DNA of 64,000 nt from Tabrizicola sp. TH137 (GCF_002855575.1 NZ_PKRQ01000006.1:62001-126000), one strand, 5' to 3'. Numbered from the stretch's first letter, positions 35,841 to 47,373 are shown. A program made the numbers and translations. Notes: a model not told the origin generated them from the sequence alone.

Positions 35841-36350
35841 TCAGGCCGCGCGGCTCAGCAGCACGTCATCTACCTTCTTCTGCGCGCCCGCCTCATCGAC
35901 ACCGGCCACTGCGGCCACTTCGCGGGTCAGACGCTCCAGCGCCGCTTCGTAAAGCTGGCGCTCGGAATAGCTCTGCTCGCGCTGGTCATCGGTGCGGTGC
36001 AGGTCGCGCACCACTTCGGCGATCGACAGCAGGTCGCCCGAATTGATCTTCTGTTCATATTCCTGCGCGCGGCGCGACCACATGGCCCGCTTCACCCGCG
36101 CCTTGCCCTTCAGCGTGTCCAGCGCCTTCGTCACGATATCGGGCGAGGAAAGCTGCCGCATCCCCACTTCCACCGCCTTGTGCGTCGGCACGCGCAGCGT
36201 CATCTTGTCCTTCTCGAAGGTGATGACGAACAGTTCCAGCTTGAAGCCGGCAATCTCCTGCTCCTCGATCGAGATGATCCTGCCGACGCCATGCGCGGGA
36301 TAAACGACGAACTCGTTCGGGCGGAACTCGGGCTTCTTGGTCTTGGTCAT
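35841..36350 (-). CDS. carD: CarD/CdnL-family RNA polymerase-binding regulator
   Basis: A 169-residue protein with the N-terminal RNA polymerase-interacting domain (FRPNEFVVYPAHGVGRI, then EEQEIAGFKLELFVITFEKDKMTLRVP) and a helical C-terminal domain including KARVKRAMWSRRAQEYEQKI. CarD-type proteins bind the polymerase beta subunit and stabilise open complexes at rRNA and housekeeping promoters. Length and order are typical for alphaproteobacteria. It probably has its own promoter in the 305-bp upstream spacer. Confidence 0.93.
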   Translation of the reverse strand: MTKTKKPEFRPNEFVVYPAHGVGRIISIEEQEIAGFKLELFVITFEKDKMTLRVPTHKAVEVGMRQLSSPDIVTKALDTLKGKARVKRAMWSRRAQEYEQKINSGDLLSIAEVVRDLHRTDDQREQSYSERQLYEAALERLTREVAAVAGVDEAGAQKKVDDVLLSRAA

Positions 36351-36655
36351 TCAGTGACATCCTCGAAGGGACCGCCTGTTTCACGCGACAACCCGGACGA
36401 CCGGCCCCATCATGGACCCGGCGAACCGGCCGAACTGTCACAGAAAATTCCTGCTCAGGCGAGCTGCGCTGAGCCGGGTGTCAGGCTTCCGTGTGGCTTG
36501 TAACAGATTCTATACCACAGAATCGCCCTGATTCCAACAACGGCAACAAGGCTGTCCAAAGACATTTGCCCGCAAAACGGGCATTTTCCCAACGGTATTC
36601 GCAAATGTCAGACCGGGTTTACCGAATCGGAATGGCAGAAATACGACTTTCCGAC
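36351..36655. other. Spacer between fdxA and carD
   Basis: 305 bp without a gene, less GC-rich than its surroundings. It contains an inverted repeat GATTCT (36506-36511) and AGAATC (36519-36524) with a 7-bp spacer, and near the fdxA end TCGGAA/TTCCGA arms (about 36634-36656) that may terminate fdxA. The carD promoter should be here; no clear -35/-10 pair is visible. Confidence 0.5.
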
Positions 36656-36994
36656 TCAGTTCCCCTCGCCCGCCGCTTCCGAGAAATACTTGGCCAGCTT
36701 GCCGGTCTCGCCATCCCGCGCCTCGGCTTCGGGCAGCGGGTCCTTGCGCACGGTGATCACCGGCCACATCTCCGAATACTTCCGGTTGAAGGCGACCCAT
36801 TCCTCCATGTCCGGCTCTGTATCCGGGCGGATCGCATCCGTCGGGCATTCCGGCTCGCAGACGCCGCAGTCGATGCATTCGTCCGGGTGGATGACCAACA
36901 TGTTCTCGCCTTCGTAGAAACAGTCCACAGGGCAGACTTCCACGCAATCGGTGTATTTGCAGGCGATGCAGTTGTCGGTCACCACATAGGTCAT
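36656..36994 (-). CDS. fdxA: 7Fe ferredoxin FdxA
   Basis: A 112-residue ferredoxin. Cysteines occur at 9, 12, 17, 21, 25, 40, 43, 46 and 50, in the arrangement CxxCxxxxCxxxCP and CxxCxxCxxxCP expected for one [3Fe-4S] and one [4Fe-4S] cluster. The C-terminal extension ([21 protein letters not shown]) is typical of the proteobacterial FdxA group. It acts as a low-potential electron carrier. It follows the S4-domain gene by 50 bp in the same direction, an order common in this family. Confidence 0.95.
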   Translation of the reverse strand: MTYVVTDNCIACKYTDCVEVCPVDCFYEGENMLVIHPDECIDCGVCEPECPTDAIRPDTEPDMEEWVAFNRKYSEMWPVITVRKDPLPEAEARDGETGKLAKYFSEAAGEGN

Positions 36995-37044
36995 GGCGGC
37001 GGTCTCCTAAAATCCCGGTCGCCTGACTAGAGGGCTTTTCGGGA

Positions 37045-37365
37045 TCATTCAAGCGGCTCCGACGGCTCTTCCCGCCGGTCCAGATCAAGGTAGAGCGTCT
37101 GCGCCTCAGGGGCAGGCCCGCGCCGTTCGCCAAGTGCAAGAATCCGGATCACCCGGATGCGCGCGCCCTGCGGAAAGGTCAGCACATCGCCCTCGCCCAC
37201 GCCCGCGCCCGGCTTGCGCGTCGGCTGGCCGTTGATCCGCAGATGCCCGCTTTCGGCAAGCTCGGCGGCAAGGCCACGGGTCTTGAAGAACCGCGCCTGC
37301 CACAGCCATTTGTCCACGCGCAGCGTGGCGCGCCCCCCGGTCCGTGCCGCACCGGGGCCGGCCAA
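37045..37365 (-). CDS. S4-domain RNA-binding protein (Hsp15/HslR-like)
   Basis: A 106-residue protein with an S4 domain over residues 16-65 (LRVDKWLWQARFFKTRGLAAEL, then SGHLRINGQPTRKPG). Hsp15 binds free 50S subunits carrying stalled nascent chains. The start is TTG at 37365, directly after the helicase stop; there is no in-frame ATG. This near-zero spacing implies translational coupling with the helicase. Confidence 0.85.
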   Translation of the reverse strand: MAGPGAARTGGRATLRVDKWLWQARFFKTRGLAAELAESGHLRINGQPTRKPGAGVGEGDVLTFPQGARIRVIRILALGERRGPAPEAQTLYLDLDRREEPSEPLE

Positions 37366-37366
37366 A

Positions 37367-40201
<2,835 letters not shown>

Positions 40202-40214
40202 CTGATTGCGCTCT

Positions 40215-40775
40215 TTACAGGTCTGTCCCGGCGGTTTCCGCTTCCAGCCGCTCGACGGCCTCGATTACCCCCTCAAGATGGGGATGTATAGCCAAGGCCG
40301 CCTGATAGGCTTCCAGCGCCTTCTCGGGCTGCTCCAGCTGTTCGAAGATCATGCCCAGCCCGGACAGCGCCCCGAAATGTCGCGGGTTCAGGGTCAGGGT
40401 CCGGGCGATGTCATTGACCGACGGCCCCCAATCGCCCGCCTGGAAATAGGCCGTCGCCCGCGCGTTCCAGCCTTCCGCGAAATCCGGCGCGTGATCCGTC
40501 AGCGCGGTGAAATGCTCGATGGCCGCCGCCGTGTCGCCTGCCGCCATCGCATCGCGTCCGCGCTGCAACAAAAGGTCCATCGCCGGCGATCCCGACTTCG
40601 ACCATTCATTCCAGATTTCCCGCTCGATCCGCGCCGCCGCCTGCGCATCCGCGCCCTTCAACTCCTCGAACAGCGAATCAAGCGTCTCCGTCTGCGCCAC
40701 GGCCATGGAGGCGAGGCACAAAAGCGCGGCAAGTGCCGCAACGACATGATTGTGTAACCGGCGAAGCGCTTCCAT
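40215..40775 (-). CDS. Exported tetratricopeptide-repeat protein
   Basis: A 186-residue protein. Residues 1-28 look like a signal peptide (LHNHVVAALAALLCLASMAVAQ). At least two TPR motifs follow (DTAAAIEHFTALTDHAPDF and GWNARATAYFQAGDW, then LGMIFEQLEQPEKALEAYQAALAIHP). TPR proteins scaffold protein complexes, here probably in the periplasm. The gene lies 13 bp upstream of the helicase in the same direction. It is divergent from the SCP2 gene with a 73-bp spacer. Function unknown beyond this. Confidence 0.8.
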   Translation of the reverse strand: MEALRRLHNHVVAALAALLCLASMAVAQTETLDSLFEELKGADAQAAARIEREIWNEWSKSGSPAMDLLLQRGRDAMAAGDTAAAIEHFTALTDHAPDFAEGWNARATAYFQAGDWGPSVNDIARTLTLNPRHFGALSGLGMIFEQLEQPEKALEAYQAALAIHPHLEGVIEAVERLEAETAGTDL

Positions 40776-40848
40776 AACTCGAAGGTAACGCAACCGCGGG
40801 GAAAGACCAGCCTCCCCGCAGTCACGATCAGAAGATGGAGTCTGCAAG

Positions 40849-41136
40849 ATGAGCGATGTGATCGAGGCCGCCGTGGCCGCCCTGTCCGCCAAGCTGACCG
40901 ATGGGTTCGATGGCGTGGCAAAATTCGTCATAACCGGCGAAGGGGCGATCATGCTCGATGCCAACGGCGTCCGCGCCGGGGATGAAGAGGCCGATGTGAC
41001 CATGACCGCCTCCGCCGACACCTTCCGCGCGATCCTTGAAGGCGACATGAACCCGACCATGGCCTTCATGACCGGCAAGCTCTCGGTCGATGGTTCCATG
41101 GGCATGGCGATGAAGCTCGGCTCCGCGCTGGCGTGA
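40849..41136 (+). CDS. SCP2 sterol-carrier-domain protein
   Basis: A 95-residue single-domain SCP2 protein: LTDGFDGVAKFVITGEGAIMLD, then DVTMTASADTFRAILEGDMNPTMAFMTGKLSVDGSM. Such small proteins bind lipids or acyl-CoA. The next gene, an alpha/beta hydrolase, begins with GTG overlapping its stop codon, so carrier and hydrolase are translationally coupled and probably work on the same lipid. Confidence 0.9.
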   Translation: MSDVIEAAVAALSAKLTDGFDGVAKFVITGEGAIMLDANGVRAGDEEADVTMTASADTFRAILEGDMNPTMAFMTGKLSVDGSMGMAMKLGSALA

Positions 41137-42068
41137 CCGGAACCGCCCCGCTCTTCGCCGACCTTGCCAAAGGGCCGCCCGGCGGGCGCGCCCTCTGGCT
41201 GCGCGCCGCCGACGGCCCCCGCATCCGGGCGGCGCTCTGGGGCGATGGTGCTAGGGGCACCGTCTTTCTCTTCCCCGGCCGCACCGAGTATATCGAGAAA
41301 TACGGCCGCGCCGCCGCCGACCTTGCCACCCGCGGCTTCACCACGCTGGTCGTGGACTGGCGCGGCCAGGGGCTGGCCGACCGCGCCCATGCTGATCGTC
41401 TGATCGGCCATGTCGGCGATTTCGACGAATATCAGCGCGACGTCGATGCCCTTCTCGCACTGGCCGCCGCCGAAGGCCTGCCCCGGCCCTATCACCTGCT
41501 CTGCCATTCCATGGGTGGCTGCATCGGCCTGCGCACGCTGATGCGCGGCCTGCCCTTCGCCTCCGCCGCCTTCTCCGCGCCGATGTGGGGCATCAGCATG
41601 GCCGCATGGTCGCGCCCCCTCGCCCATGTGCTGGGCCGCCTCGCCCCGCTCTTCGGTCAAGGCCATCGCTATGCTCCCGGCACGGGCGGGCAGACCTATG
41701 TCCTCGCCGCGCCGTTTCAGGACAATGTCCTGACCACCGACCCCGAGATGTGGGAATACATGCGCCGCCAGGTCGCCGCCCATCCCGACCTCGCGCTCGG
41801 CGGCCCCTCGCTCGGCTGGCTCGGCGCGGCGCTAAGGGAATGCGGCACCCTCGCCGCGATGCCCGCCCCCGCCACCCCCGCCCTCATCGCGCTCGGCACG
41901 GCCGAAAAGGTGGTGGATGTCGCCCCGATCCATCTGCGCATGGCCGGCTGGCGCAATGGCCGGCTCGACCTCTATCACGGGGCCGAGCACGAAGTGCCGA
42001 TGGAAACCCCGTCCCATCGCAGCCGCTTCTTCGACAGCGCCGCCGCGCTGTTCTCGGCCGCAGGCTGA
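41133..42068 (+). CDS. Alpha/beta hydrolase, lysophospholipase (PldB) type
   Basis: A 311-residue hydrolase. The nucleophile elbow is C124-H-S126-M-G, so the usual first Gly of GxSxG is Cys. The oxyanion region (FLFPGRTEYIEKYG) and VVDWRGQGLADR match PldB-like monoglyceride lipases. A C-terminal GAEHEVPME supplies the catalytic His. The likely substrate is a lysophospholipid or monoacylglycerol, consistent with the preceding SCP2 protein. Start is GTG, overlapping the SCP2 stop. Confidence 0.88.
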   Translation: MTGTAPLFADLAKGPPGGRALWLRAADGPRIRAALWGDGARGTVFLFPGRTEYIEKYGRAAADLATRGFTTLVVDWRGQGLADRAHADRLIGHVGDFDEYQRDVDALLALAAAEGLPRPYHLLCHSMGGCIGLRTLMRGLPFASAAFSAPMWGISMAAWSRPLAHVLGRLAPLFGQGHRYAPGTGGQTYVLAAPFQDNVLTTDPEMWEYMRRQVAAHPDLALGGPSLGWLGAALRECGTLAAMPAPATPALIALGTAEKVVDVAPIHLRMAGWRNGRLDLYHGAEHEVPMETPSHRSRFFDSAAALFSAAG

Positions 42069-42072
42069 GACC

Positions 42073-42116
42073 CAAATTTCTTCGAAGAAATTTGCAAAAA
42101 TCTTCCAAGATTTTTG
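42073..42116. terminator. Two adjacent AT-rich palindromes after the hydrolase
   Basis: CAAATTTCTTC and GAAGAAATTTG form a perfect 22-bp palindrome (42073-42094). CAAAAATCTT and AAGATTTTTG (42095-42116) form a second hairpin with a CC loop. The pair starts 5 bp after the stop codon. Their AT richness contrasts with all surrounding DNA. They could act as a terminator or a protein-binding site. Confidence 0.65.
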
Positions 42117-42196
42117 ACCAATCACCAGGCCCTATCGCCCAGCGCGCCACCCATAACTGGCCCCCCGCCCCGTTGCGGGAAACGGGCCTTTACCGT

Positions 42197-42248
42197 GCGC
42201 TCTGTGGCCACAGTTTGCTGCACAGTTTGCGGCACAACATACGGCACA
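42197..42248 (-). repeat. 12-bp periodic TGTGCCG element, copy B
   Basis: On the minus strand: TGTGCCGTATGT, TGTGCCGCAAAC, TGTGCAGCAAAC, then TGTGGCCACAGAGCGC, each 12 bp apart. It begins 7 bp after the stop of the proteasome-type gene. Conserved flanking bases continue on the minus strand to about 42122 (AGGCC..TTTCCCGCAACGGG and TTATGGGT), shared with copy C. Confidence 0.75.
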
Positions 42249-42254
42249 GCCGTT

Positions 42255-42977
42255 TCACAGGTTGATCTGGCTGAACCCGTCCCGCAACGCCCGGCTCCAG
42301 GCCTCCGACATGGCGCGGAACTGCTCGTCCCCCGCCTCGATCCGCCGCCGCAGCGTGACCTTGCAGGCATCCCGCTCGATCACGCACAGATCCAGGGGCA
42401 TCCCCACGGAAAGGTTTGATCTCAAAGTGGAATCCATCGACAGCAGCACCGCTTTCTGGGCATCCGCAAGGCTCGTCTGTGGCTTCACCACCCGGTCCAG
42501 AATGGGCTTGCCATACTTGTGCTCGCCGATCTGCAAGAAGGGCGTGTCCTCCGTCGCCTCGATGAAATTCCCCTCCGGATAGATGAGGAACAACCGCATC
42601 GCCCCCCCCTTCCGCTGCCCCGCCACGATCATCGACGCGCTCGCCCCCTGCATCGCCGACAGTTTCTCGTCGATCTCCGCCCGCACCGTGGCCAGCATAT
42701 TTCCAACGATATCAGCGACTTTCAGCATCGTCGGCGCCTTCATGATCGACGTCGTCTCGTCGCTCTCCGGGTCCTCGATCGCCTCGCGCAGCCGCGCCAC
42801 CGTGGTCTGCGTCACCGACAGGCTGCCCGCCGTCATGATCGCGATGACCTTCTCGCCCGGCTCTTCGAAGAGGAACATCTTCCGATAGGTGGAAATATTG
42901 TCCAACCCCGCATTGGTGCGGGTATCGGACAACAGCACGATGCCCTCGTTCAACAGCAGGCCGACGCAATAGGTCAT
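42255..42977 (-). CDS. Proteasome-type peptidase homologue (Anbu)
   Basis: A 240-residue Ntn-hydrolase related to proteasome beta subunits and HslV. After Met removal the Thr of MTYCVG would be the N-terminal nucleophile; D18 (SDTR) and K33 (YRKMF) stand where the beta-subunit Asp17 and Lys33 stand. The family is known as Anbu and typically lies with ATP-grasp, alpha-E and transglutaminase genes, exactly as here. Its physiological substrate is unknown. It is the last gene of the operon, 26 bp after the transglutaminase stop. Confidence 0.9.
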   Translation of the reverse strand: MTYCVGLLLNEGIVLLSDTRTNAGLDNISTYRKMFLFEEPGEKVIAIMTAGSLSVTQTTVARLREAIEDPESDETTSIMKAPTMLKVADIVGNMLATVRAEIDEKLSAMQGASASMIVAGQRKGGAMRLFLIYPEGNFIEATEDTPFLQIGEHKYGKPILDRVVKPQTSLADAQKAVLLSMDSTLRSNLSVGMPLDLCVIERDACKVTLRRRIEAGDEQFRAMSEAWSRALRDGFSQINL

Positions 42978-43003
42978 GGATTCTTCCCCAGGGATGCCCG
43001 ACC

Positions 43004-43813
43004 CTATTGCTGCAAGGATTGGACCGCAACTGTCACATCAAGAATTTCCGATACGACGCCCCGCGCCACCCCCCGGATGGGGGCCGCATCCTGTGCATCC
43101 AGACCCGATCCCAACCGGATATAGCGCGCATCCGGGCAGCAGCGGTTGGCAGGGTCGAACCCGACCCAGCCCAGCCCCGCGACATGGATCTCGGCCCAGG
43201 CATGGGCCGCCTCATGCGGCACGCCCTCCGCATCGGCAAACAGATAGCCCGAGACATAGCGCGCCGGCAGCCCCATCCGCCGCGCACAGGCGATCAGGGC
43301 ATGGGCATGGTCCTGACACACCCCCTGCCCCTGGGCCAGCGCCTCCGCCGCCGTCGTCTGCGACTGCGTGCTGCCGGGCTTGTAGGCCACCGCCTCGGCC
43401 ACCAGCTCCGAAAGCCGATGCGCCATGGACAGCGCTCCATCCGCCCCCGCCGCCCGCTTGGCCAGTTCCACCACCGCCGCATCCGCCTGCGTCGCCGGCG
43501 TCTCCACCAGATAGACCTCGGGCGGCACAACCTCTCGATGCCCGCGCAGAACCCCCGCCAGATCAAGGGTTTCCACGGTGCCCGTGACCCGGACCTCGAC
43601 CTCGGACACCGGGCCCTTCACCATCCAGCCCTGCACCCGATCCCCGGCCCCGTCGCGGAAGGACCCGCCCGGTATCCCGTCCGACACGGTCACCGTCCAG
43701 TCCCGCACCTTCTGCCCGTCGAATTTCGACGGCGTCAGCCGATGGCTCTGCATCACCGCCCGCACCGGGCGGTCATAGCGATAGCGCGTCACATGATCGA
43801 CCGACAGCAGCAT
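43004..43813 (-). CDS. Transglutaminase-like protein
   Basis: A 269-residue protein with an N-terminal beta domain (SVDHVTRYRYDRPVRAVMQSH) and a transglutaminase-like core. The catalytic triad is C166 (GQGVCQDHAH), H204 (AAHAWAEIH) and D220 (VGFDPANR). In bacteria this family is thought to act as a peptidase or amide-forming enzyme on peptide substrates. The ATG overlaps the alpha-E stop (TGATG); GTG at 43816 is an alternative. It is part of the Anbu operon. Confidence 0.9.
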   Translation of the reverse strand: MLLSVDHVTRYRYDRPVRAVMQSHRLTPSKFDGQKVRDWTVTVSDGIPGGSFRDGAGDRVQGWMVKGPVSEVEVRVTGTVETLDLAGVLRGHREVVPPEVYLVETPATQADAAVVELAKRAAGADGALSMAHRLSELVAEAVAYKPGSTQSQTTAAEALAQGQGVCQDHAHALIACARRMGLPARYVSGYLFADAEGVPHEAAHAWAEIHVAGLGWVGFDPANRCCPDARYIRLGSGLDAQDAAPIRGVARGVVSEILDVTVAVQSLQQ

Positions 43814-44763
43814 CACCGCATATCCCCGCTCAGATAGGTCTCATGCACCAGCGACCCCAGCCCCGCCACCTCGCGGATGAAACGCGACAGGAATTCATGC
43901 AGCCCTTCGTCGAAAATGTCCTCCACCTTCGTCGCCTCCAGTGCCGCCAGCATGTCCTGCGCCCGCGCCTGCGCCTCGGACGTGGCCCCATAGGCCCGCG
44001 CCAAGCGGTTGAGATGGATCGAAATCTCTTCCACGCAGGTGATCAGCGACCGGGGGCATTGCGGATTGAGGATCAGGAAATGCGCGATCTTCGCCGCCGT
44101 CACCTCGCCCCCATAGGCCCAGTGAAAGGCCCGATGCGCCGACATGGCACGCAGCAGCGTGGTCCACTGGTAATTGTCCAGGCCGGAGCCCACGAATTCC
44201 ACCTTGGGCAGCAGGACGTAATACTTCACGTCCATCAGGCGCGCCGTATTGTCCGCCCGTTCGAGATGATAACCAAGGTTTAGGAAATCCCACCCATCAT
44301 TGCGCAGAAGCGTGGCCTCGATCGCCCCGCGCACCATCGCCGCGTGCCGCATCGTCCATTCGGTCAGCCGCGACAGTTCCAACTCGCTGCGTGAGGTCCG
44401 TTCCAGTTGCCGCAATTCCTGAAAGGCCGTGTTCAACGCATCCCAGACCTGCGCCGTCAGCGCGGTGCGCACGATGCGCCCGTTCTCACGCGCCGTCGTG
44501 ATACAAGAGGCAACGGATGAGGGATTGTCGCGGTCGAAGAAAAGGAAGCTCTCGATGTTCCTCTGGACCGGATCGCCATATTTGCGCGCAAAGGCATCGG
44601 CATTGCCCGAGGCCTGCAACAGTGAATCCCACTCGTTGCGATAACCCCCGGCCGAAGGCAACAGCGCGATGCGCGAACCCACTTCCAGAAAACGGGCGGC
44701 AGTTTCCGCCCGCTCCATGTAGCGGGCGATCCAGAACAGGTTGTCGGCGGTCCGGCTCAGCAT
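43813..44763 (-). CDS. Alpha-E domain protein
   Basis: A 316-residue all-alpha protein that starts MLSRTADNLFWIARYMERAE, the hallmark of the alpha-E domain. Other blocks are LSRLTEWTMRHAAM, YHLERADNTARLMDVKYY and QWTTLLRAMSAHRAF. Its activity is unknown. It nearly always accompanies circularly permuted ATP-grasp ligases and transglutaminases. The upstream ATP-grasp gene ends 7 bp before its start; the transglutaminase start overlaps its stop. Confidence 0.92.
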   Translation of the reverse strand: MLSRTADNLFWIARYMERAETAARFLEVGSRIALLPSAGGYRNEWDSLLQASGNADAFARKYGDPVQRNIESFLFFDRDNPSSVASCITTARENGRIVRTALTAQVWDALNTAFQELRQLERTSRSELELSRLTEWTMRHAAMVRGAIEATLLRNDGWDFLNLGYHLERADNTARLMDVKYYVLLPKVEFVGSGLDNYQWTTLLRAMSAHRAFHWAYGGEVTAAKIAHFLILNPQCPRSLITCVEEISIHLNRLARAYGATSEAQARAQDMLAALEATKVEDIFDEGLHEFLSRFIREVAGLGSLVHETYLSGDMR

Positions 44764-44770
44764 GTCGTCG

Positions 44771-46183
44771 TCACTCCGCCAGCACCCAGGTATCCTTCAC
44801 CCCGCCCCCTTGCGAGGAGTTCACGACCAGTGACCCTTCCTTCAGCGCCACCCGCGTCAAACCTCCGGGAACAAGTTCGATCCGCTCCCCCACAAGGCAA
44901 TAGGGCCGCAGGTCCACATGCCGCGGGGCCACGCCCTCGGCCACGAAAGTCGGGGTGGTCGAAAGCGCCAGCGTCGGCTGGGCGATGTAGTTCCCCGGAT
45001 CGGCAAGGATTTTCGCCCGGAAGGATTCCACCTGATCCTTGCTGGATTTCGGTCCGACCAGCATCCCATAGCCCCCCGACCCGTGAACTTCCTTAACAAC
45101 CAGTTCAGAAAGGTTATCAAGAACGTAACGAAGATCATCGGCCTTGCCGCATTGCCAGGTCGGCACGTTCTGCAAGATCGGCTCCTCACCCAGGTAGAAC
45201 CGCACCATCTCCGGCACGAAGGTATAGACGGCCTTGTCATCCGCCACCCCCGCACCGGGGGCCGAACAGATGCTCACCCCGCCCGACCGATAGACATCCA
45301 TCAGCCCCGGCACGCCCAGCATGGAGTCAGGTCGGAAACACAGCGGGTCGATGAAGGCATCGTCGATCCGGCGATAGATCACATCCACCTTCTTGGGGCC
45401 TTCCGTCGTCCGCATCCAGACGAACTCCCCTTGCACGAATAGGTCCGCCCCTTCGACCAGTTCCACCCCCATCAGGTCTGCCAGAAAGCTGTGCTCGTAA
45501 TAGGCGCTGTTGAAATGCCCCGGCGTCAGCAGCACCACGGTCGGCTCGCCCGTGCACTTCTCCGGCGCGACCGAGGCAAGGGTGCGGCGCAGGATTTCGG
45601 GATAGGTATCAACAGGTTCGATCCGGTTCTCGCGGAACAGGTCGGGGAACATCCGCATCATGATCTCGCGGTTTTCCAGCATGTAGGACACGCCCGAAGG
45701 GGTGCGGCAATTGTCCTCCAGCACAAAGAACTCGTCCGGCCCCGTCCGCACGATGTCGATGCCCACGATATGGGAATACACGCCTTTCGGCGGCTTGATC
45801 CCCGCCACGGCCTTTTCATAGGCCTCGTTCTGATAGACCAGCCGCGACGGCACGCGCCCCGCCCGCACGATCTCGCCCCGCTGATAGACGTCCACCAGAA
45901 AGGCGTTCAACGCCCGCGCCCGCTGCTTGATTCCCTTCTCCAGCCGCGCCCATTCCGCCCCGGTGAAGACGCGGGGAAACATGTCGAAGGGGATCAGGCG
46001 ATCCGGATCGCCACCTTCGCCATATACGGCAAAGGTGATCCCGATACGGCGGAACAAATCCTCCGCCTCCGCCTGTTTCAGGGTGCGGAGTTCGGCGGGC
46101 ATCGCCTTCATCCAGTCTTCCAGCCGCGCATAGGGCGGGCGCACCTTGCCGCCCTGATACATCTCGTTGAAGTATTGCGTCAC
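44771..46183 (-). CDS. Circularly permuted type-2 ATP-grasp protein
   Basis: A 470-residue ATP-grasp enzyme. Recognisable stretches are RGEIVRAGRVPSRLVYQNEAY, IVGIDIVRTGPDEFFVLEDN, CRTPSGVSYMLENR and the C-terminal VVKEVHGSGGYGMLVGP followed by NYIAQPTLALST. This class is predicted to join amino groups to carboxylates in peptide synthesis or modification. The start is taken as GTG at 46183 after a GGGGG-rich leader, giving VTQYFNEMYQ; a longer Cys-rich reading is less likely. First gene of the operon with alpha-E, transglutaminase and Anbu genes. Confidence 0.9.
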   Translation of the reverse strand: MTQYFNEMYQGGKVRPPYARLEDWMKAMPAELRTLKQAEAEDLFRRIGITFAVYGEGGDPDRLIPFDMFPRVFTGAEWARLEKGIKQRARALNAFLVDVYQRGEIVRAGRVPSRLVYQNEAYEKAVAGIKPPKGVYSHIVGIDIVRTGPDEFFVLEDNCRTPSGVSYMLENREIMMRMFPDLFRENRIEPVDTYPEILRRTLASVAPEKCTGEPTVVLLTPGHFNSAYYEHSFLADLMGVELVEGADLFVQGEFVWMRTTEGPKKVDVIYRRIDDAFIDPLCFRPDSMLGVPGLMDVYRSGGVSICSAPGAGVADDKAVYTFVPEMVRFYLGEEPILQNVPTWQCGKADDLRYVLDNLSELVVKEVHGSGGYGMLVGPKSSKDQVESFRAKILADPGNYIAQPTLALSTTPTFVAEGVAPRHVDLRPYCLVGERIELVPGGLTRVALKEGSLVVNSSQGGGVKDTWVLAE

Positions 46184-46356
46184 CGTTACGCCCCCTGCTC
46201 CCCGGATCACTGCCGGTCTTTCGCCGAGTAAATCAGGGCCTTTCCCGGCTTGGAAGCGTTTCGCAAGAAAGCGATGGGTGCAGCATGTGCAACCGCACAA
46301 AAATTAGGCACAACCCGCCGTCTGGCCGGAGGCCGACCCGGCACTAGTTGCGGCTC

Positions 46357-47373
46357 ATGGCAAAAGACCCCGTCCTCACTTTCACTGATCGCGGCATCTA
46401 CTGCCCGGCGGGAGATTTCTTCATCGACCCATGGCGCCCGGTGGACCAGGCGCTGATCACCCATGGTCATTCCGATCATGCCCGCTGGGGCCACCGTCGC
46501 TACCTGGCCACGCATCAGGCCCTCCCGGTGATGCGCCATCGCCTCGGCCAGATCGAGGCGCAGGGAATAGCCTATGGCGAAAGCCTGCGGATCGGCGGCG
46601 TCACGGTCAGTTTTCACCCAGCCGGCCATATCCCCGGCTCGGCCCAGATCGCGGTTGAACGGTCGGGAGAGGTCTGGGTCGTGTCCGGCGATTACAAGGT
46701 CGAACCAGACGGCCTCGCCGAAGCCTTCGCCCCCGTCCCCTGCCACGCCTTCATCAGCGAATGCACCTTCGGCCTGCCCGTCTTTCGCTGGCGCCCGCAA
46801 GCGGTCGTCATGAACGAAGTCACGGATTGGTGGGCCGCCAATGCGGCGGCGGGGAAAGTGTCGATCCTTGGCGCCTATAGCCTCGGCAAGGCACAGCGCC
46901 TGCTGGCGGGGGTGGGGGCGGTCGGCCCGATCCTGACCCATGGCGCAGTGGAACAGGTCAATGAAATCCTGCGAAATCAGGGCTATGACCTGCCCGCAAC
47001 GATCCGCGCGGGCCAAGGGGTGGACGGGAGAACCCATCCCGGCGCGCTTGTGATTGCCCCACCCTCCGCCCTCGGCTCCGCCTGGGCGCGCAAGTTCGGC
47101 CCGGCGGAAGAGGCTTTCGCCAGCGGCTGGATGGCCGTGCGGGGCATCCGCCGCCGCCGCGCCCTCGGCACGGGTTTCGTCGTTTCCGACCATGCCGATT
47201 TTCCGGGCCTCCTGTCCGCCATCCGCGCCACGGGATGCGAAAGGGTCTTCGTCACCCACGGCTACACCGCCCCCTTTCGCCGCTTTCTCGCCGAACAGGG
47301 CTATGATGCCGTGATCGTCGCCACCGAATATGGCGAGGAACCCGAAGAACCGGTGGAAACCATTGAATCATGA
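46357..47373 (+). CDS. Ligase-associated DNA exonuclease (metallo-beta-lactamase fold)
   Basis: A 338-residue protein with the metal motif H36-G-H38-S-D40-H41 (ITHGHSDH), FHPAGHIPGSAQI and a beta-CASP-type C-half ending VVSDHADFPGLL and VFVTHGYT. These match the exonuclease that accompanies ATP-dependent ligases in bacterial repair cassettes. Its ATG-containing overlap with the ligase gene (ATGA) shows coupling. Start 46357 is ATG; a TTG three codons upstream is less likely. It is divergent from the ATP-grasp operon with a 173-bp spacer. Confidence 0.9.
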   Translation: MAKDPVLTFTDRGIYCPAGDFFIDPWRPVDQALITHGHSDHARWGHRRYLATHQALPVMRHRLGQIEAQGIAYGESLRIGGVTVSFHPAGHIPGSAQIAVERSGEVWVVSGDYKVEPDGLAEAFAPVPCHAFISECTFGLPVFRWRPQAVVMNEVTDWWAANAAAGKVSILGAYSLGKAQRLLAGVGAVGPILTHGAVEQVNEILRNQGYDLPATIRAGQGVDGRTHPGALVIAPPSALGSAWARKFGPAEEAFASGWMAVRGIRRRRALGTGFVVSDHADFPGLLSAIRATGCERVFVTHGYTAPFRRFLAEQGYDAVIVATEYGEEPEEPVETIES

